A stretch of DNA of 64,000 bases, from positions 1,860,001 through 1,924,000 of the forward strand of contig NZ_CP093301.1 in NCBI RefSeq assembly GCF_024362785.1, read 5' to 3'. Under the pieces are notes generated by a model, which saw only the letters and a list, made by a program, of their open reading frames with translations, had not been told where the DNA came from and ran no database searches. This document shows, piece after piece, positions 7,963 through 16,716 of this stretch (position 1 is its first letter; every line of letters begins with the position of its first letter). The position numbers were made by a program, and so were the translations under genes. Source of the DNA: Evansella sp. LMS18. Its GTDB lineage: Bacteria; Bacillota; Bacilli; Bacillales; Salisediminibacteriaceae.

Positions 7963-7985
7963 CGGTTTGCCTCCCTTCTGACATA

Positions 7986-8016
7986 AATATAAGGTATAAC
8001 GTAACGTGAGGGTCAA
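7986..8016 (-). promoter_or_regulatory. MerR-type promoter with 19-bp spacer
   Basis: Minus strand TTGACC (8011-8016) and TATATT (7986-7991) are separated by 19 bp, the overlong spacer that MerR regulators untwist. The spacer contains ACGTTACGT with partial dyad symmetry, and GACCCTCACGT resembles the usual MerR half site. It lies 24 nt upstream of the regulator's GTG. Confidence 0.75.
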
Positions 8017-8075
8017 TATAAAAATTAAGTATAATTAAATGAAAAGGGTTAAAGCCTCTTTTCAACTCTCCCTTC

Positions 8076-8104
8076 TTACTATTCCGCCAAAAATCTTATA
8101 TAAT
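8076..8104 (+). promoter_or_regulatory. Promoter of the RocB-like gene
   Basis: TTACTA at 8076-8081 and a perfect TATAAT at 8099-8104, 17 bp apart, 52 nt before the start codon. Confidence 0.55.
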
Positions 8105-8156
8105 AATCCTATTAATATTGTTTTAGCACATTAGCCAGGTAAAGGAGATTTATATA

Positions 8157-9809
8157 ATGCTTAACTGCCGTGACGATGTTTTATTTTATACAAAACAGCT
8201 TGTAAATATAGAAAGTGTGGTAAATACAGATGGGGAAAAGGAAATCAGCCAGGCGGTCCATACGTTAATATCTTCGTTCCCGTACTTTCAGGAACATCCC
8301 GGCCAAATCATAAAACAGCAGACAATCGCAGACGAGCAGGAACGGTATAATGTGATTGCTTATGTCAAGGGGACGAAAAAGGAAAGCGATAAGACAATCA
8401 TTTTAATGGGCCATATGGATACTGTCGGTGTTGAAGATTTTAACCAGCTGAAGGATAAAGCATGCAACCCTGACGTATTAATGGAAGCTTTAAAAGAAGA
8501 GGAGCTTCCCTCCGGAGTAGCTGACCACCTCCATTCAGGGGATTATTTATTCGGCAGAGGGGTCCTCGATATGAAAAGCGGGATCGCCAGCCACTTATAT
8601 CTATTAAAATACTATTCAGAGCATCCTGATGAACTGGAGGGCAACCTTGTCGTAGTTATCGAATGTGACGAGGAAGACAGCTCCCATGGTATCTTATCCG
8701 CTTTAAAGGAACTTAAAGCATTTAAGGAACAGGAAAACTTTGACTATATTGCGGCCATTAATGCTGACTTTGTCTCCCCGAGATACGAAGGAGACGAAAA
8801 CCGCTATATTTATAAAGGAACCGTTGGCAAACTTTTACCTTCCTTTTTTATAACCGGTGCTGAAACTCATGTAGGTTCATGTTTTGAAGGAATCGATCCT
8901 AATTTTATCGCCGCTGAGCTTACAAAGCAGATCAGCTACAATCCGGAGTTATGCAATGAAGCATATGGAGAGACGACTGTCCCGCCCGTCTCGCTGAAAC
9001 AGACAGATTTAAAACCTGCATATACAGTACAAACAGCGCTGTCCGCATACGTTTATTATAATTTTTTCATACACTCATGGTCCCCAAAGGATGTTTTGGA
9101 GAAGTTGCAAAAACAGGCTGAGACAGCATTCAGTAATGCCTTGGCGGATTACAGGAAAAAATACGAAGCTTTCAGTAAAGCAAGCGGACAGCCGTTTACA
9201 GAAGTAGCATGGAAAACGAGAGTCATGACATACGAAGAGATGGATAAACTTTTAACCGAAGAGCACGGAGAAAGTTATACCATTCATATGAAACAATTTA
9301 AAGAACAGCTGATGCTCGATGAAACCCTGGATACGAGAATGTATGCAGCAAAAGTAGTCGAAGAAGCGTGGAAATGGATGACCGATAAAGACCCGGCTAT
9401 CATAATGTTCTATTCTTCCCTCTACTCCCCGAGGATTGAAGTTACCGGAAAAAATGAGAAAGAAGACAGATTAATTAGAGCACTTGAAAATGCGGTGGAA
9501 ACGGTGCAGCCTGAATACGAGCATAAGATTGTCACGAAAAGCTTCTTCCCATATATTTCAGATATGAGCTTCGTCGCTTTAAGCGATGACGAAGAAGGGC
9601 TTTCTGCTGTGTCCTCAAATAACCCTGCCTGGGGAACGAAACATTATGTGAATTACCAGGATATCCGCGACATTAATGTCCCGGTGATTAATATTGGGCC
9701 TTACGGGATGGATGCCCACAAACAATATGAGCGTATGGAGCTTAAGTACTCGTTAGAGGTAGTACCCGCATTGACGAATCACGTCATCCAGGATCTTTTA
9801 AAAGATTAA
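8157..9809 (+). CDS. M20-family peptidase, RocB-like
   Basis: 550-residue cytosolic zinc peptidase close in length and layout to RocB, the arginine-utilisation protein of Bacillus whose exact substrate is not settled. Metal-site motifs are in place: GHMDTVG near residue 86, GRGVLDMKSG near 137 (bridging Asp), ECDEEDSSHG near 172 (Glu pair as general base and ligand) and AETHVGS near 240. The lid domain is inserted in the middle and the C-terminal part has NIGPYGMDAHKQYERM with the last His ligand. No rocA/rocC neighbours are present, so a link to arginine catabolism is only by family. AAAGGAGATTTATATA precedes the ATG. Confidence 0.85.
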   Translation: MLNCRDDVLFYTKQLVNIESVVNTDGEKEISQAVHTLISSFPYFQEHPGQIIKQQTIADEQERYNVIAYVKGTKKESDKTIILMGHMDTVGVEDFNQLKDKACNPDVLMEALKEEELPSGVADHLHSGDYLFGRGVLDMKSGIASHLYLLKYYSEHPDELEGNLVVVIECDEEDSSHGILSALKELKAFKEQENFDYIAAINADFVSPRYEGDENRYIYKGTVGKLLPSFFITGAETHVGSCFEGIDPNFIAAELTKQISYNPELCNEAYGETTVPPVSLKQTDLKPAYTVQTALSAYVYYNFFIHSWSPKDVLEKLQKQAETAFSNALADYRKKYEAFSKASGQPFTEVAWKTRVMTYEEMDKLLTEEHGESYTIHMKQFKEQLMLDETLDTRMYAAKVVEEAWKWMTDKDPAIIMFYSSLYSPRIEVTGKNEKEDRLIRALENAVETVQPEYEHKIVTKSFFPYISDMSFVALSDDEEGLSAVSSNNPAWGTKHYVNYQDIRDINVPVINIGPYGMDAHKQYERMELKYSLEVVPALTNHVIQDLLKD

Positions 9810-9849
9810 TATTGTCCGTGGAGCAGAAAAATTTAAAACAGCAATCATT

Positions 9850-9889
9850 AACAGACCAAACCTCAGGATTTGGTCTGTTTGTTTTTTTT
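9850..9889 (+). terminator. Terminator of the RocB-like gene
   Basis: ACAGACCAAA pairs with TTTGGTCTGT, followed by TTGTTTTTTTT. Confidence 0.9.
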
Positions 9890-9953
9890 AATATATCCAC
9901 GGTTCACTAAAGCTTACTCTAATTTGATAAAAGTGTACTTCTGGAAATATTTT

Positions 9954-10002
9954 GCGGATGTTACGGTTCCTCATTCGACAATAATTAGTAAGGGACATCC
10001 GC
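9954..10002. other. Inverted repeat upstream of the lipoprotein gene
   Basis: GCGGATGT at 9954-9961 is matched by ACATCCGC at 9995-10002, with a 33-nt loop. It lies about 95 nt before the lipoprotein start and could be a regulatory site or leader hairpin. No known motif is recognised. Confidence 0.3.
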
Positions 10003-10096
10003 CGTTTTACAGAATATCATATGGGAAAAGGAGTTGTAACAGTCCGTTAATTGCGGAGTAATCTTTTGTAAAATATTTTAAAAGGAGGTAACGGGC

Positions 10097-11113
10097 GTGG
10101 CCCTAATCAGAAATCCAGTCAAGATCGCTGCAGTCTGTTTAACATCCATCCTGATGTTGAGCGCATGTGCCAACGGTAATAACCAGGCTGACGAAGACGA
10201 AAACAATAATTCGAATACTACGGACCAGGAGATAAACCAAACAGACGAGAATTTAAATACAGCTGAAGAAGAGCTGGAAGAAGTGTCAGAAGAACTGGAG
10301 GAAAAACGGGAGGAACTGAGAGCAAAAGAAGAAGAATTGCAGGAACTGGAACAGCGTATCAGCGAGAAGGAAGAGGAACTGAACACCGTCAAAGAGGACA
10401 TAGAAACAACGGAAGAAGAGCTTCAGGCTGTGCAAAATGAGTTAAATGAATTAGAAGAAGAGCTCTCTCAAAAAAGGAACGAGCTTGCCTCTGTGGAAGA
10501 GGAGCTGGAAGAAGCCCAGGGACGACAGGAGGATTCTGAGAGCGGCGACAATAACGACGAAGACCCTGCAGATAATGGAGATGGCGAAAATGCCGCAAAC
10601 GGGAACGGGGATACTGAACACGAACAAATTCAGGAAAAAGCTGATTCTGTAGTAATCGGACTTGAAAATGAAGACTTCGGGACTGTCGCGACACATGTCC
10701 ACCCTGAAAAAGGAGTTCGCTTTTCGCCTTACGGGCATGTTGATACGGAAGAACATCTTGTGTTTTCCAGGGAAGAAGTCCGGAACTTTATGGAGGATGA
10801 AGAAGAATATATGTGGGGAACCCAGGACGGCAGCGGGCACCCTATTGAGCTTACACCGGCGGAATACTATGAGGAATATATCTATATCCGGGATTTTTCC
10901 CGGTCTGCTGAAGAGATAAATTATAACGAGGTGGAAAGCCGTGGAAACACTATTGTAAACGTGGAAGAGGTATACCCTGATGCAAACTTTATGGAGTACT
11001 ATGTATCGGAGGAAGAGGAAGACCTGAATTGGGCAGCTCTCATACTGGCCTTTGAAAAACTTGATGGGGAATGGTATTTAACAGGCATTGCAGTAGACAG
11101 ATGGACCATTTAA
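10097..11113 (+). CDS. Coiled-coil lipoprotein with C-terminal globular domain
   Basis: 338 residues; GTG start 8 nt after AAAGGAGG. The signal peptide ends in the lipobox LSAC, so Cys24 should carry the lipid. Residues about 50-150 are a long Glu-rich heptad coiled coil with repeated EEELQE-like units. An Asp/Asn/Gly/Glu-rich linker follows (about 150-175), then a globular domain (about 178-338) with aromatic-rich motifs (HPEKGVRFSPYGHV, EYYEEYIYIRDF, LDGEWYLTGIAVDRW). That domain resembles an unnamed C-terminal domain of Bacillus lipoproteins; I cannot name its function. Anchor, rod and head architecture suggests an exposed sensor or wall-associated protein. Confidence 0.8.
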   Translation: MALIRNPVKIAAVCLTSILMLSACANGNNQADEDENNNSNTTDQEINQTDENLNTAEEELEEVSEELEEKREELRAKEEELQELEQRISEKEEELNTVKEDIETTEEELQAVQNELNELEEELSQKRNELASVEEELEEAQGRQEDSESGDNNDEDPADNGDGENAANGNGDTEHEQIQEKADSVVIGLENEDFGTVATHVHPEKGVRFSPYGHVDTEEHLVFSREEVRNFMEDEEEYMWGTQDGSGHPIELTPAEYYEEYIYIRDFSRSAEEINYNEVESRGNTIVNVEEVYPDANFMEYYVSEEEEDLNWAALILAFEKLDGEWYLTGIAVDRWTI

Positions 11114-11126
11114 AGGGCTATAATAA

Positions 11127-11156
11127 GCAGGCTGGTACATTACCAGCCTGCTATTC
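11127..11156. terminator. Bidirectional hairpin between convergent genes
   Basis: GCAGGCTGGT pairs with ACCAGCCTGC around a 5-nt loop. The T run is weak on both sides, but the site sits between the convergent lipoprotein and MBL-hydrolase genes. Confidence 0.6.
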
Positions 11157-11171
11157 TTACAGTGCATTTTA

Positions 11172-12023
11172 TTAATCTCCCTTTTTATTCTTCTCTACAT
11201 ATTTACCTTTTTCAGGTACTGCAATCCTGTCGAAATCATCTGCCAGCTTCTCAAGCCCCTCTGTGAGCTCCTCTCCAACCAAAGGCCAGCCATGGCCAGT
11301 AATAGCAGCTTCAGGCTTCAGCTCATTCAGTATTTTTACAGATTCCCGTGCAGACTTCCAGTCAGGCGTGAAATAAGGTGGCGGGCCGTTAATCTCCCTC
11401 TGCTGAGTGATCACTTTGTATATGGAATCCTGCCGTACATTCACGAAAGCGTCCCCTGCGATAAGCACTTTATCTGATTGCCTGAATAAGGAGATATGCC
11501 CTTTCGTATGTCCTGGGGTGTGCACCCATTCCCAGCCTGGCAGAAAAGGAACGGAATCGTTTTCTGGCAGAGGCTTCACGCTTCCACTAATATCGATTGG
11601 CTCATTTGGGAAATACTTTGATATTTTTGCCACCCCTCCCCCTTCAACACCAGGGTCCGGCTCAGGATAGCTTTCCTTTCCTGTTAAATACGGTAATTCC
11701 TCTTTATGAGCATAAACAGGCACTTGCCATTTCTCAAGGAGTTCATCTATGGCTCCCACATGATCGAAATGCCCATGGGTGAGGATTATTGCCTTCGGAG
11801 GATTATCGGTTCCGAACCTCTCTTCTGCTTCTTCTATTATTTTTTTCCCGGACTTCGCTACACCTGCGTCTATCAAAACCCAGTCCTTGCTGTCTGTGCC
11901 GCCAATAAAGCTGACGTTCACTATTTGAACGGGGAGGCAATAAACGTCGGGCAACACGGCATGGCCTGCGCCGCTTGCCAAGGATGTCATAGGCACAATT
12001 CTGCCAGTTGGCTTATCGGACAT
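11172..12023 (-). CDS. MBL-fold metallo-hydrolase
   Basis: 283 residues of a metallo-beta-lactamase fold enzyme. The metal motif THGHFDHVGA (about residue 81) is complete; a third His is in VHTPGHTKGH, the bridging Asp in LIAGDAF and the last His in ITGHGWPL. It is cytosolic, with no signal peptide. The sequence suits the large YflN/glyoxalase-II-like group of general hydrolases; the substrate (thioester, lactone or phosphoester) is unknown. The ATG follows AAAGGAGCTGGTAAA. It is a single gene, convergent with the lipoprotein gene. Confidence 0.85.
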   Translation of the reverse strand: MSDKPTGRIVPMTSLASGAGHAVLPDVYCLPVQIVNVSFIGGTDSKDWVLIDAGVAKSGKKIIEEAEERFGTDNPPKAIILTHGHFDHVGAIDELLEKWQVPVYAHKEELPYLTGKESYPEPDPGVEGGGVAKISKYFPNEPIDISGSVKPLPENDSVPFLPGWEWVHTPGHTKGHISLFRQSDKVLIAGDAFVNVRQDSIYKVITQQREINGPPPYFTPDWKSARESVKILNELKPEAAITGHGWPLVGEELTEGLEKLADDFDRIAVPEKGKYVEKNKKGD

Positions 12024-12141
12024 TTTACCAGCTCCTTTCTGCTATACGTAAGGTTTTCACTGTTTTACTTTTATGCAAACCAGCCGCGTGTACACTTTAA
12101 AGGGAATGCACAAAACTACCCCTGCCTATTCAACAAGACTA

Positions 12142-12522
12142 TTAATGGGCAGCCTCCTGCAGTTTCTTTTCCCGTTTCACGGAAAAAATGATCATAGCGA
12201 CACCGGCTATTACGAGAAGAGGTTCCAGTACGACAACTTCTGGTCCGTATGTGAGGCGGTGGAGCTGGAATACCCAGTGAATGACGATAATATCGAAGCT
12301 CGCGAAAAAACCGGAAGCAAAGATCACTCCATGAAAAAATGAAGGAGGGAAGAACTTATAGGAGATATAATAAACGAGCAGTGTCACTATCAGAACAAAG
12401 AAGAGTGCTCCCAGCCTCCCTGCCATGGTCGTTGCCTCGAATCCAAATCCGTGGGCGTATCCGCTGTGGAAAAGAAAGTCTATATATAAAGCGCCAGCAA
12501 GAAAGGCTATCCATCTTGCCAA
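12142..12522 (-). CDS. DUF2243-like integral membrane protein
   Basis: 126 residues with four predicted transmembrane helices. The segment ASGFFASFDIIVIHWVFQLHRL resembles the core of DUF2243 proteins, in which a Gly-Phe-Phe-Asp-Gly stretch precedes conserved His residues; here the His of HWVFQLH are kept. The protein is shorter than many members and the N-terminal FLFHSGYAHGFGFEA is less typical, so assignment is moderate. The function of the family is not known. AGGGGATCATTTGGCA precedes the ATG. It has no obvious partner gene. Confidence 0.6.
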   Translation of the reverse strand: MARWIAFLAGALYIDFLFHSGYAHGFGFEATTMAGRLGALFFVLIVTLLVYYISYKFFPPSFFHGVIFASGFFASFDIIVIHWVFQLHRLTYGPEVVVLEPLLVIAGVAMIIFSVKREKKLQEAAH

Positions 12523-12555
12523 ATGATCCCCTCCTCATTTTTGGGTTCAGCCATA

Positions 12556-12596
12556 TAAAAACAGCCAGGCATGGACTTATTTAATCCATACCTGGC
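12556..12596 (-). terminator. Terminator of substrate-binding protein gene 1
   Basis: Minus strand GCCAGGTATGGA pairs with TCCATGCCTGGC and runs into TGTTTTTAT, 22 nt after the stop at 12618. Confidence 0.85.
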
Positions 12597-12617
12597 ATAT
12601 AACATATTTAAACTAAT

Positions 12618-14237
12618 TTAGTTGTTCAGGGAAATTTCTTTAAGCTGGTACAAGCCTGATGGATCTGCCCAGAACCCTTCCACATTGTCGCTGACACCCA
12701 TTATATGCTGCGGGTGGTAAAGGAATGCTGCCGGAGCAGTCTCAAGCAAGTACTCTGTAATCTCTTCATACATTGCTAATCGTATATCTTCGTCCTGTTC
12801 GATCCTTGCTTCGTAAAGCATTTCGTCAAACTCCTCATCTTTCATGAATGAGGCGTTACCTAAACCTACGTTGTCCGAATGGAAGAGCATATGCATTGGG
12901 TAGTCTGCATCGCCAGTTCCAAGTGATAATCCCAGAATGTGCATTGGCGGTTCACCACTGTCAACAGCATCTAAGTAAGCACCCCACTCCACTACTTGGA
13001 TACTCGCCTCAACACCAATTTGCGCTAAGTCGGCCTGGGCAAGCTCTGCGATATCCTGTCGCTCCCGGCTGTCATTCGTCCAGATTTCTGTTTCAAACCC
13101 ATCTTCATACCCTGCTTCTGCAAGAAGCTGTTTCGCAGCCTCATAATCCTGCTGGACCGGCTCAATATTTTCACTATACCCGAAGTTTGTATTGTTCACT
13201 GGACCTGCAGCTGTTTCACCTGAGCCTTCTAATATACCATCGACCATTGCCTCTCTGTTCAGAGCCATAGAGACAGCTCTTCTTACTTTTGGATCATCGA
13301 ACGGTTCTTTTTCCATATTGAAACCGAGATAAGAAATATTTGCAGCATTTCTCTCATACACACCAATACCTTCCGTATTTTCAAGATGGGACATGTCGCT
13401 TGGGCTGACCGGATCAACTATATGCACCGTCCCTGTTTCCAATTCACCAATACGGGTCAGGTCTTCCGGAACTACTTTCAGCGTCACCGTATCTACCTTT
13501 GCATTTTCACCCCAGTAGTCTTCATTTTTCTCGAGTACAATCTTGTCTCCGCTGTCCCAGCTGACAAAAGTGAAGGCTCCGGTTCCCGCCGGATGTTCAC
13601 TGATGTAAGAGCCTGGGCGATCTCCGTCTTCCATTACTTCATAGTCTGCCTCAATAGCTTCCGGGCTGATCATCCCGATTGAATAATGAGCCAGGTGGGC
13701 CGGAAGCGGCGCAAAAGGCACCTCGGTAACAAACTGTACTGTATGGTCATCGACGACATTGACTTCTTCAATCACATTCACGAGAATTGCCCTAGGGGAC
13801 GCGACATCCTCATCCAAAATACGTTCAATATTCATTTTTACCACGTCAGCTGTAAACTCGCTTCCATCGTGGAAAGTAACATCTTCTCTGAGCTTAAACT
13901 CCCATACATTGTCTTCCACTGCTTCCCACTCTTCCGCAAGCAGGGGCTCGAGCTCCATGTCTGTATCGTATTTTACCAGCGTCTCATAAATACTAGAATT
14001 AACCTGGCCGGAAGGAATGTCACTCGCCGAGTGAGGGTCGATAAGACTAATGTCCGACTGCACTCCAATAATTAAGTTATCTCCTGCTTCACCGTCCTGG
14101 TTAACATTGCTGTCCGTGCCTGAGTTAAGATTCCCCTCTGCTGTTGCTCCCTCTTCCGGTTCACTTGCACATCCTGCCAATCCTATTGTCACTGCTGCTG
14201 TAAATATTCCTGTTTTTAAAAATTTACTTTTAACCAT
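12618..14237 (-). CDS. Peptide/glutathione-type ABC substrate-binding lipoprotein 1
   Basis: 539 residues, SBP_bac_5 family (OppA/DppA/GsiB). The lipobox LAGC puts the lipidated Cys near residue 23; an Asp/Asn/Gly-rich linker follows to about 60. The mature part has the family segments DPHSASDIPSGQ, ERILDEDVASPRA, DPVSPSDMSHLE and RRAVSMALNREAMV. The start at 14237 is chosen because the upstream GTG frame overlaps the GAGGAG ribosome binding site itself. It belongs to a set of three closely similar genes in this window (also 14641 and 21492), none with permease or ATPase genes beside it, so it must dock with a transporter encoded elsewhere. Confidence 0.9.
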   Translation of the reverse strand: MVKSKFLKTGIFTAAVTIGLAGCASEPEEGATAEGNLNSGTDSNVNQDGEAGDNLIIGVQSDISLIDPHSASDIPSGQVNSSIYETLVKYDTDMELEPLLAEEWEAVEDNVWEFKLREDVTFHDGSEFTADVVKMNIERILDEDVASPRAILVNVIEEVNVVDDHTVQFVTEVPFAPLPAHLAHYSIGMISPEAIEADYEVMEDGDRPGSYISEHPAGTGAFTFVSWDSGDKIVLEKNEDYWGENAKVDTVTLKVVPEDLTRIGELETGTVHIVDPVSPSDMSHLENTEGIGVYERNAANISYLGFNMEKEPFDDPKVRRAVSMALNREAMVDGILEGSGETAAGPVNNTNFGYSENIEPVQQDYEAAKQLLAEAGYEDGFETEIWTNDSRERQDIAELAQADLAQIGVEASIQVVEWGAYLDAVDSGEPPMHILGLSLGTGDADYPMHMLFHSDNVGLGNASFMKDEEFDEMLYEARIEQDEDIRLAMYEEITEYLLETAPAAFLYHPQHIMGVSDNVEGFWADPSGLYQLKEISLNN

Positions 14238-14586
14238 CGTCAATTTTCTCCTCACTAATGTTAATTCTATTTTTATTCTTTAATTAAGTTTACTTAAAGA
14301 TTCAAATTGCATAGTCTATGTATAAAAAATGCAATTACGAGTGAAAAAACTAAACTTTATTATTTATATCACGTTAATATTATTCAACTATATGAATTAA
14401 TATTAGTAGCACACTTATAAATTACTATACTAATAAACTTATGTAAAGGGTTTTGGTTAATTTTTATACCTGAAAATTTATTTTTATAAGAAAAATCGTT
14501 ATGTTCCTATTGCTTTATGCATTATTTATACATTCCCTTCTCCTCACCATTAGATGAATACCATACTCACACCAATCTGCTAAACA
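14238..14586. other. AT-rich gene-free stretch
   Basis: About 350 bases between two tandem substrate-binding protein genes. It must hold the promoter of gene 1; minus strand TTGCAT and TATGCA at about 14307-14333 are 15 nt apart and also form an inverted repeat (TTGCAT/ATGCAA). No ORF or RNA gene is seen. Confidence 0.4.
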
Positions 14587-14626
14587 CAAAAAAACACCGG
14601 GAAGGATAATCCTCCTTCCCGGCGTT
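14587..14626 (-). terminator. Terminator of substrate-binding protein gene 2
   Basis: Minus strand AACGCCGGGAAGG pairs with CCTTCCCGGTGTT and is followed by TTTTT. It separates the two tandem paralogues into independent transcripts. Confidence 0.92.
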
Positions 14627-14640
14627 CCCCGCTAAATTAA

Positions 14641-16299
14641 TTAGTTATTCAGCTGAATATCTTTCAGCTGGTACAGTCCGGATGGATCTGCCCAGAAGCC
14701 CTCTACATTATCAGCAACACCCATGATATGGTCCGGGTGATAGAGGAAGGCCATCGGGGACTGCTCGTTCAGATAGTTAACGATATCTTCGTAAAGCGCT
14801 AAACGAGTATCTTCATCCTGCTCAATTCTGGCCTCATGAAGCATTTGGTCAAACTCCTCATCTCTCATGAACGAACGGTTACCCTGCGGGCCGGCGTTCT
14901 CAGAATGGAAGAGCATGTGGAGCGGATAGTCAGCGTCTCCTGTACCAAGGGATAAACCAAGGATAAAGATATCATGGTCCCCTGCACCGGTGGCGTCAAG
15001 ATATGCTCCCCACTCTACTACATTAATTTCTGCGTTAACGCCAATTTGCGCTAAATCAGCCTGAGCCAGTTCAGCAATATCCTGTCGTTCCCTGCTGTCG
15101 TTCGTCCAGATGACCGTGTCGAAGCCATCTTCGTAACCAGCTTCAGCAAGCAGCGCTCTCGCTTCTTCGTAGTCCTGCTCAACAGCATCCACATTTTCAC
15201 TAAACCCAAACTGAGTATCGTTAATTGGTCCTACTGCTCTTACACCAGTACCTTCAAGAATACCGTCTACCATGGACGCCCTGTCGAGAGCAAGAGCTAC
15301 TGCTCTTCTTACCCTTTCATCATCAAACGGTTCTTTTTCCATGTTAAAGCCCATGTAAGTAATACTTGCGGCACTTCGCTGGTATACATCGATTCCTTCG
15401 CTGTTTTCCACCTGAGACATATCACTTGGTGTTAATGGATCGATTACATGAGCCGCTCCTGTTTCCAGTTCACCTACACGAGTTAAATCTTCAGGAACAA
15501 CTTTTAAAGTTACACTATCCAGGTGAGCTGGCTCTCCCCAGTAGTCTTCATTTTTTACCATAACAAGCTGATCGCCTGTATCCCAGCTCTCAAATTTGAA
15601 AGCTCCAGTTCCAATTGGGTTTTCATTAATATACTGGCCATACTGATCTCCGTCTTCCACTCTTGCATAATCTTCCTCAATTACTTCCGGGCTGATCATA
15701 CTTATAGAATAATGAGCCAGGTGAGCCGGCAGCGGAGCGAAAGGATCTTCCGTTCTGAATTGAACAGTATGGTCGTCCACTACAATAACTTCATCGATAA
15801 TATCAACAAGAATGGCCCTTGGTGATGCGAGCTCCGGGTCTAAGATTCTCTCAATATTCATTTTAACGACATCCGCATTAAACTCTGAGCCGTCATGGAA
15901 TGTTACTCCCTCGACTAATTTGAACTCCCACACATCTTCTTCTACCGCTTCCCATTCTTCCGCAAGAAGTGGCTCAAGCTCCATATCCGTATCGTACTTC
16001 GTTAACGTTTCGAAAATATTGGAGTTTGCCTGTCCTGAAGGAATATCACTTGCTGAATGAGGATCGAGCATATTAGCGTCGGAAAGTGTCGCTATAACAA
16101 GGTCTCCACCTTCTCCTCCACCTGCTGCCTCATCTCCATTATTATTTCCATCTTCCCCGTTAGCCGCATTATCATTGGCTCCACCGTCGTTATTTGCGTT
16201 ACCCACTGCCCCTTCATCCGGTTCCTGGGCACATCCGGCAAGAACAACTGTTAATGCTGCCGAAAAAATACCTGCTTTTAATGCCTTACTTTTAAACAT
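14641..16299 (-). CDS. Peptide/glutathione-type ABC substrate-binding lipoprotein 2
   Basis: 552 residues, the nearest relative of the gene downstream. The lipobox LAGC is followed by an unusually long Asn/Gly/Asp/Glu linker (about 27-65). It shares with copy 1 the segments DPHSASDIPSGQ, EPLLAEEWEAVE, ERILD.E.ASPRAILV and RQDIAELAQADLAQIGV. It differs mainly in the linker and in scattered surface positions, suggesting a gene duplication with possible change in ligand preference. GGAGGATTCC precedes the ATG. The family captures oligopeptides, glutathione or nickel complexes for import. The distinct linker length may set how far the domain stands from the membrane. Confidence 0.9.
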   Translation of the reverse strand: MFKSKALKAGIFSAALTVVLAGCAQEPDEGAVGNANNDGGANDNAANGEDGNNNGDEAAGGGEGGDLVIATLSDANMLDPHSASDIPSGQANSNIFETLTKYDTDMELEPLLAEEWEAVEEDVWEFKLVEGVTFHDGSEFNADVVKMNIERILDPELASPRAILVDIIDEVIVVDDHTVQFRTEDPFAPLPAHLAHYSISMISPEVIEEDYARVEDGDQYGQYINENPIGTGAFKFESWDTGDQLVMVKNEDYWGEPAHLDSVTLKVVPEDLTRVGELETGAAHVIDPLTPSDMSQVENSEGIDVYQRSAASITYMGFNMEKEPFDDERVRRAVALALDRASMVDGILEGTGVRAVGPINDTQFGFSENVDAVEQDYEEARALLAEAGYEDGFDTVIWTNDSRERQDIAELAQADLAQIGVNAEINVVEWGAYLDATGAGDHDIFILGLSLGTGDADYPLHMLFHSENAGPQGNRSFMRDEEFDQMLHEARIEQDEDTRLALYEDIVNYLNEQSPMAFLYHPDHIMGVADNVEGFWADPSGLYQLKDIQLNN

Positions 16300-16716
16300 G
16301 GAATCCTCCTCTGACTAAAAATTATTTTCCCCCACCGTAAAGTACAGTTTTTTCTGAAAATTCATATTCCACTTATTTACAATATTAGAATACTTTTCTC
16401 TTAAATTATTTATCTAGTATGTAAGTAACAACCGTAGTTAAGGCAGGAGGACGTGGTTACTGCTCACCCGTATTTTAAAGAATCGTGCAGGTACCACAAA
16501 CATTACATACAAAACTACTATAAATTACACAGGATGTAAAGGACTTAACAGAAAATTATTTGTTTTTTAAACATTATAGTTAAATAGAAAATTACATTTT
16601 TTAGTCTTTGTATTTTACTTCTTTACTCATTCGGAACTGAAAAATGACTTTCCGGTTGATTATGCAGCTTACAGCAGGGGTAAAGGAAAGAGATAATGTT
16701 TTAAAGGGATGATTTT
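16300..16716. other. Gene-free divergent regulatory stretch
   Basis: About 415 AT-rich bases between substrate-binding gene 2 (leftward) and the mscS-type gene (rightward). It must contain both promoters. I find no strong -35/-10 pair, repeat or RNA structure. Confidence 0.4.

Noticed and set aside
10078-10401. Serine-rich minus-strand ORF
   Set aside because: It is the mirror of the Glu-rich coiled-coil codons of the lipoprotein gene on the plus strand.
13759-13989. Ser/Thr-rich plus-strand ORF, with a counterpart at 15812-16060
   Set aside because: Both are antisense reflections of conserved substrate-binding protein codons; their similarity only mirrors the paralogy of the real genes.
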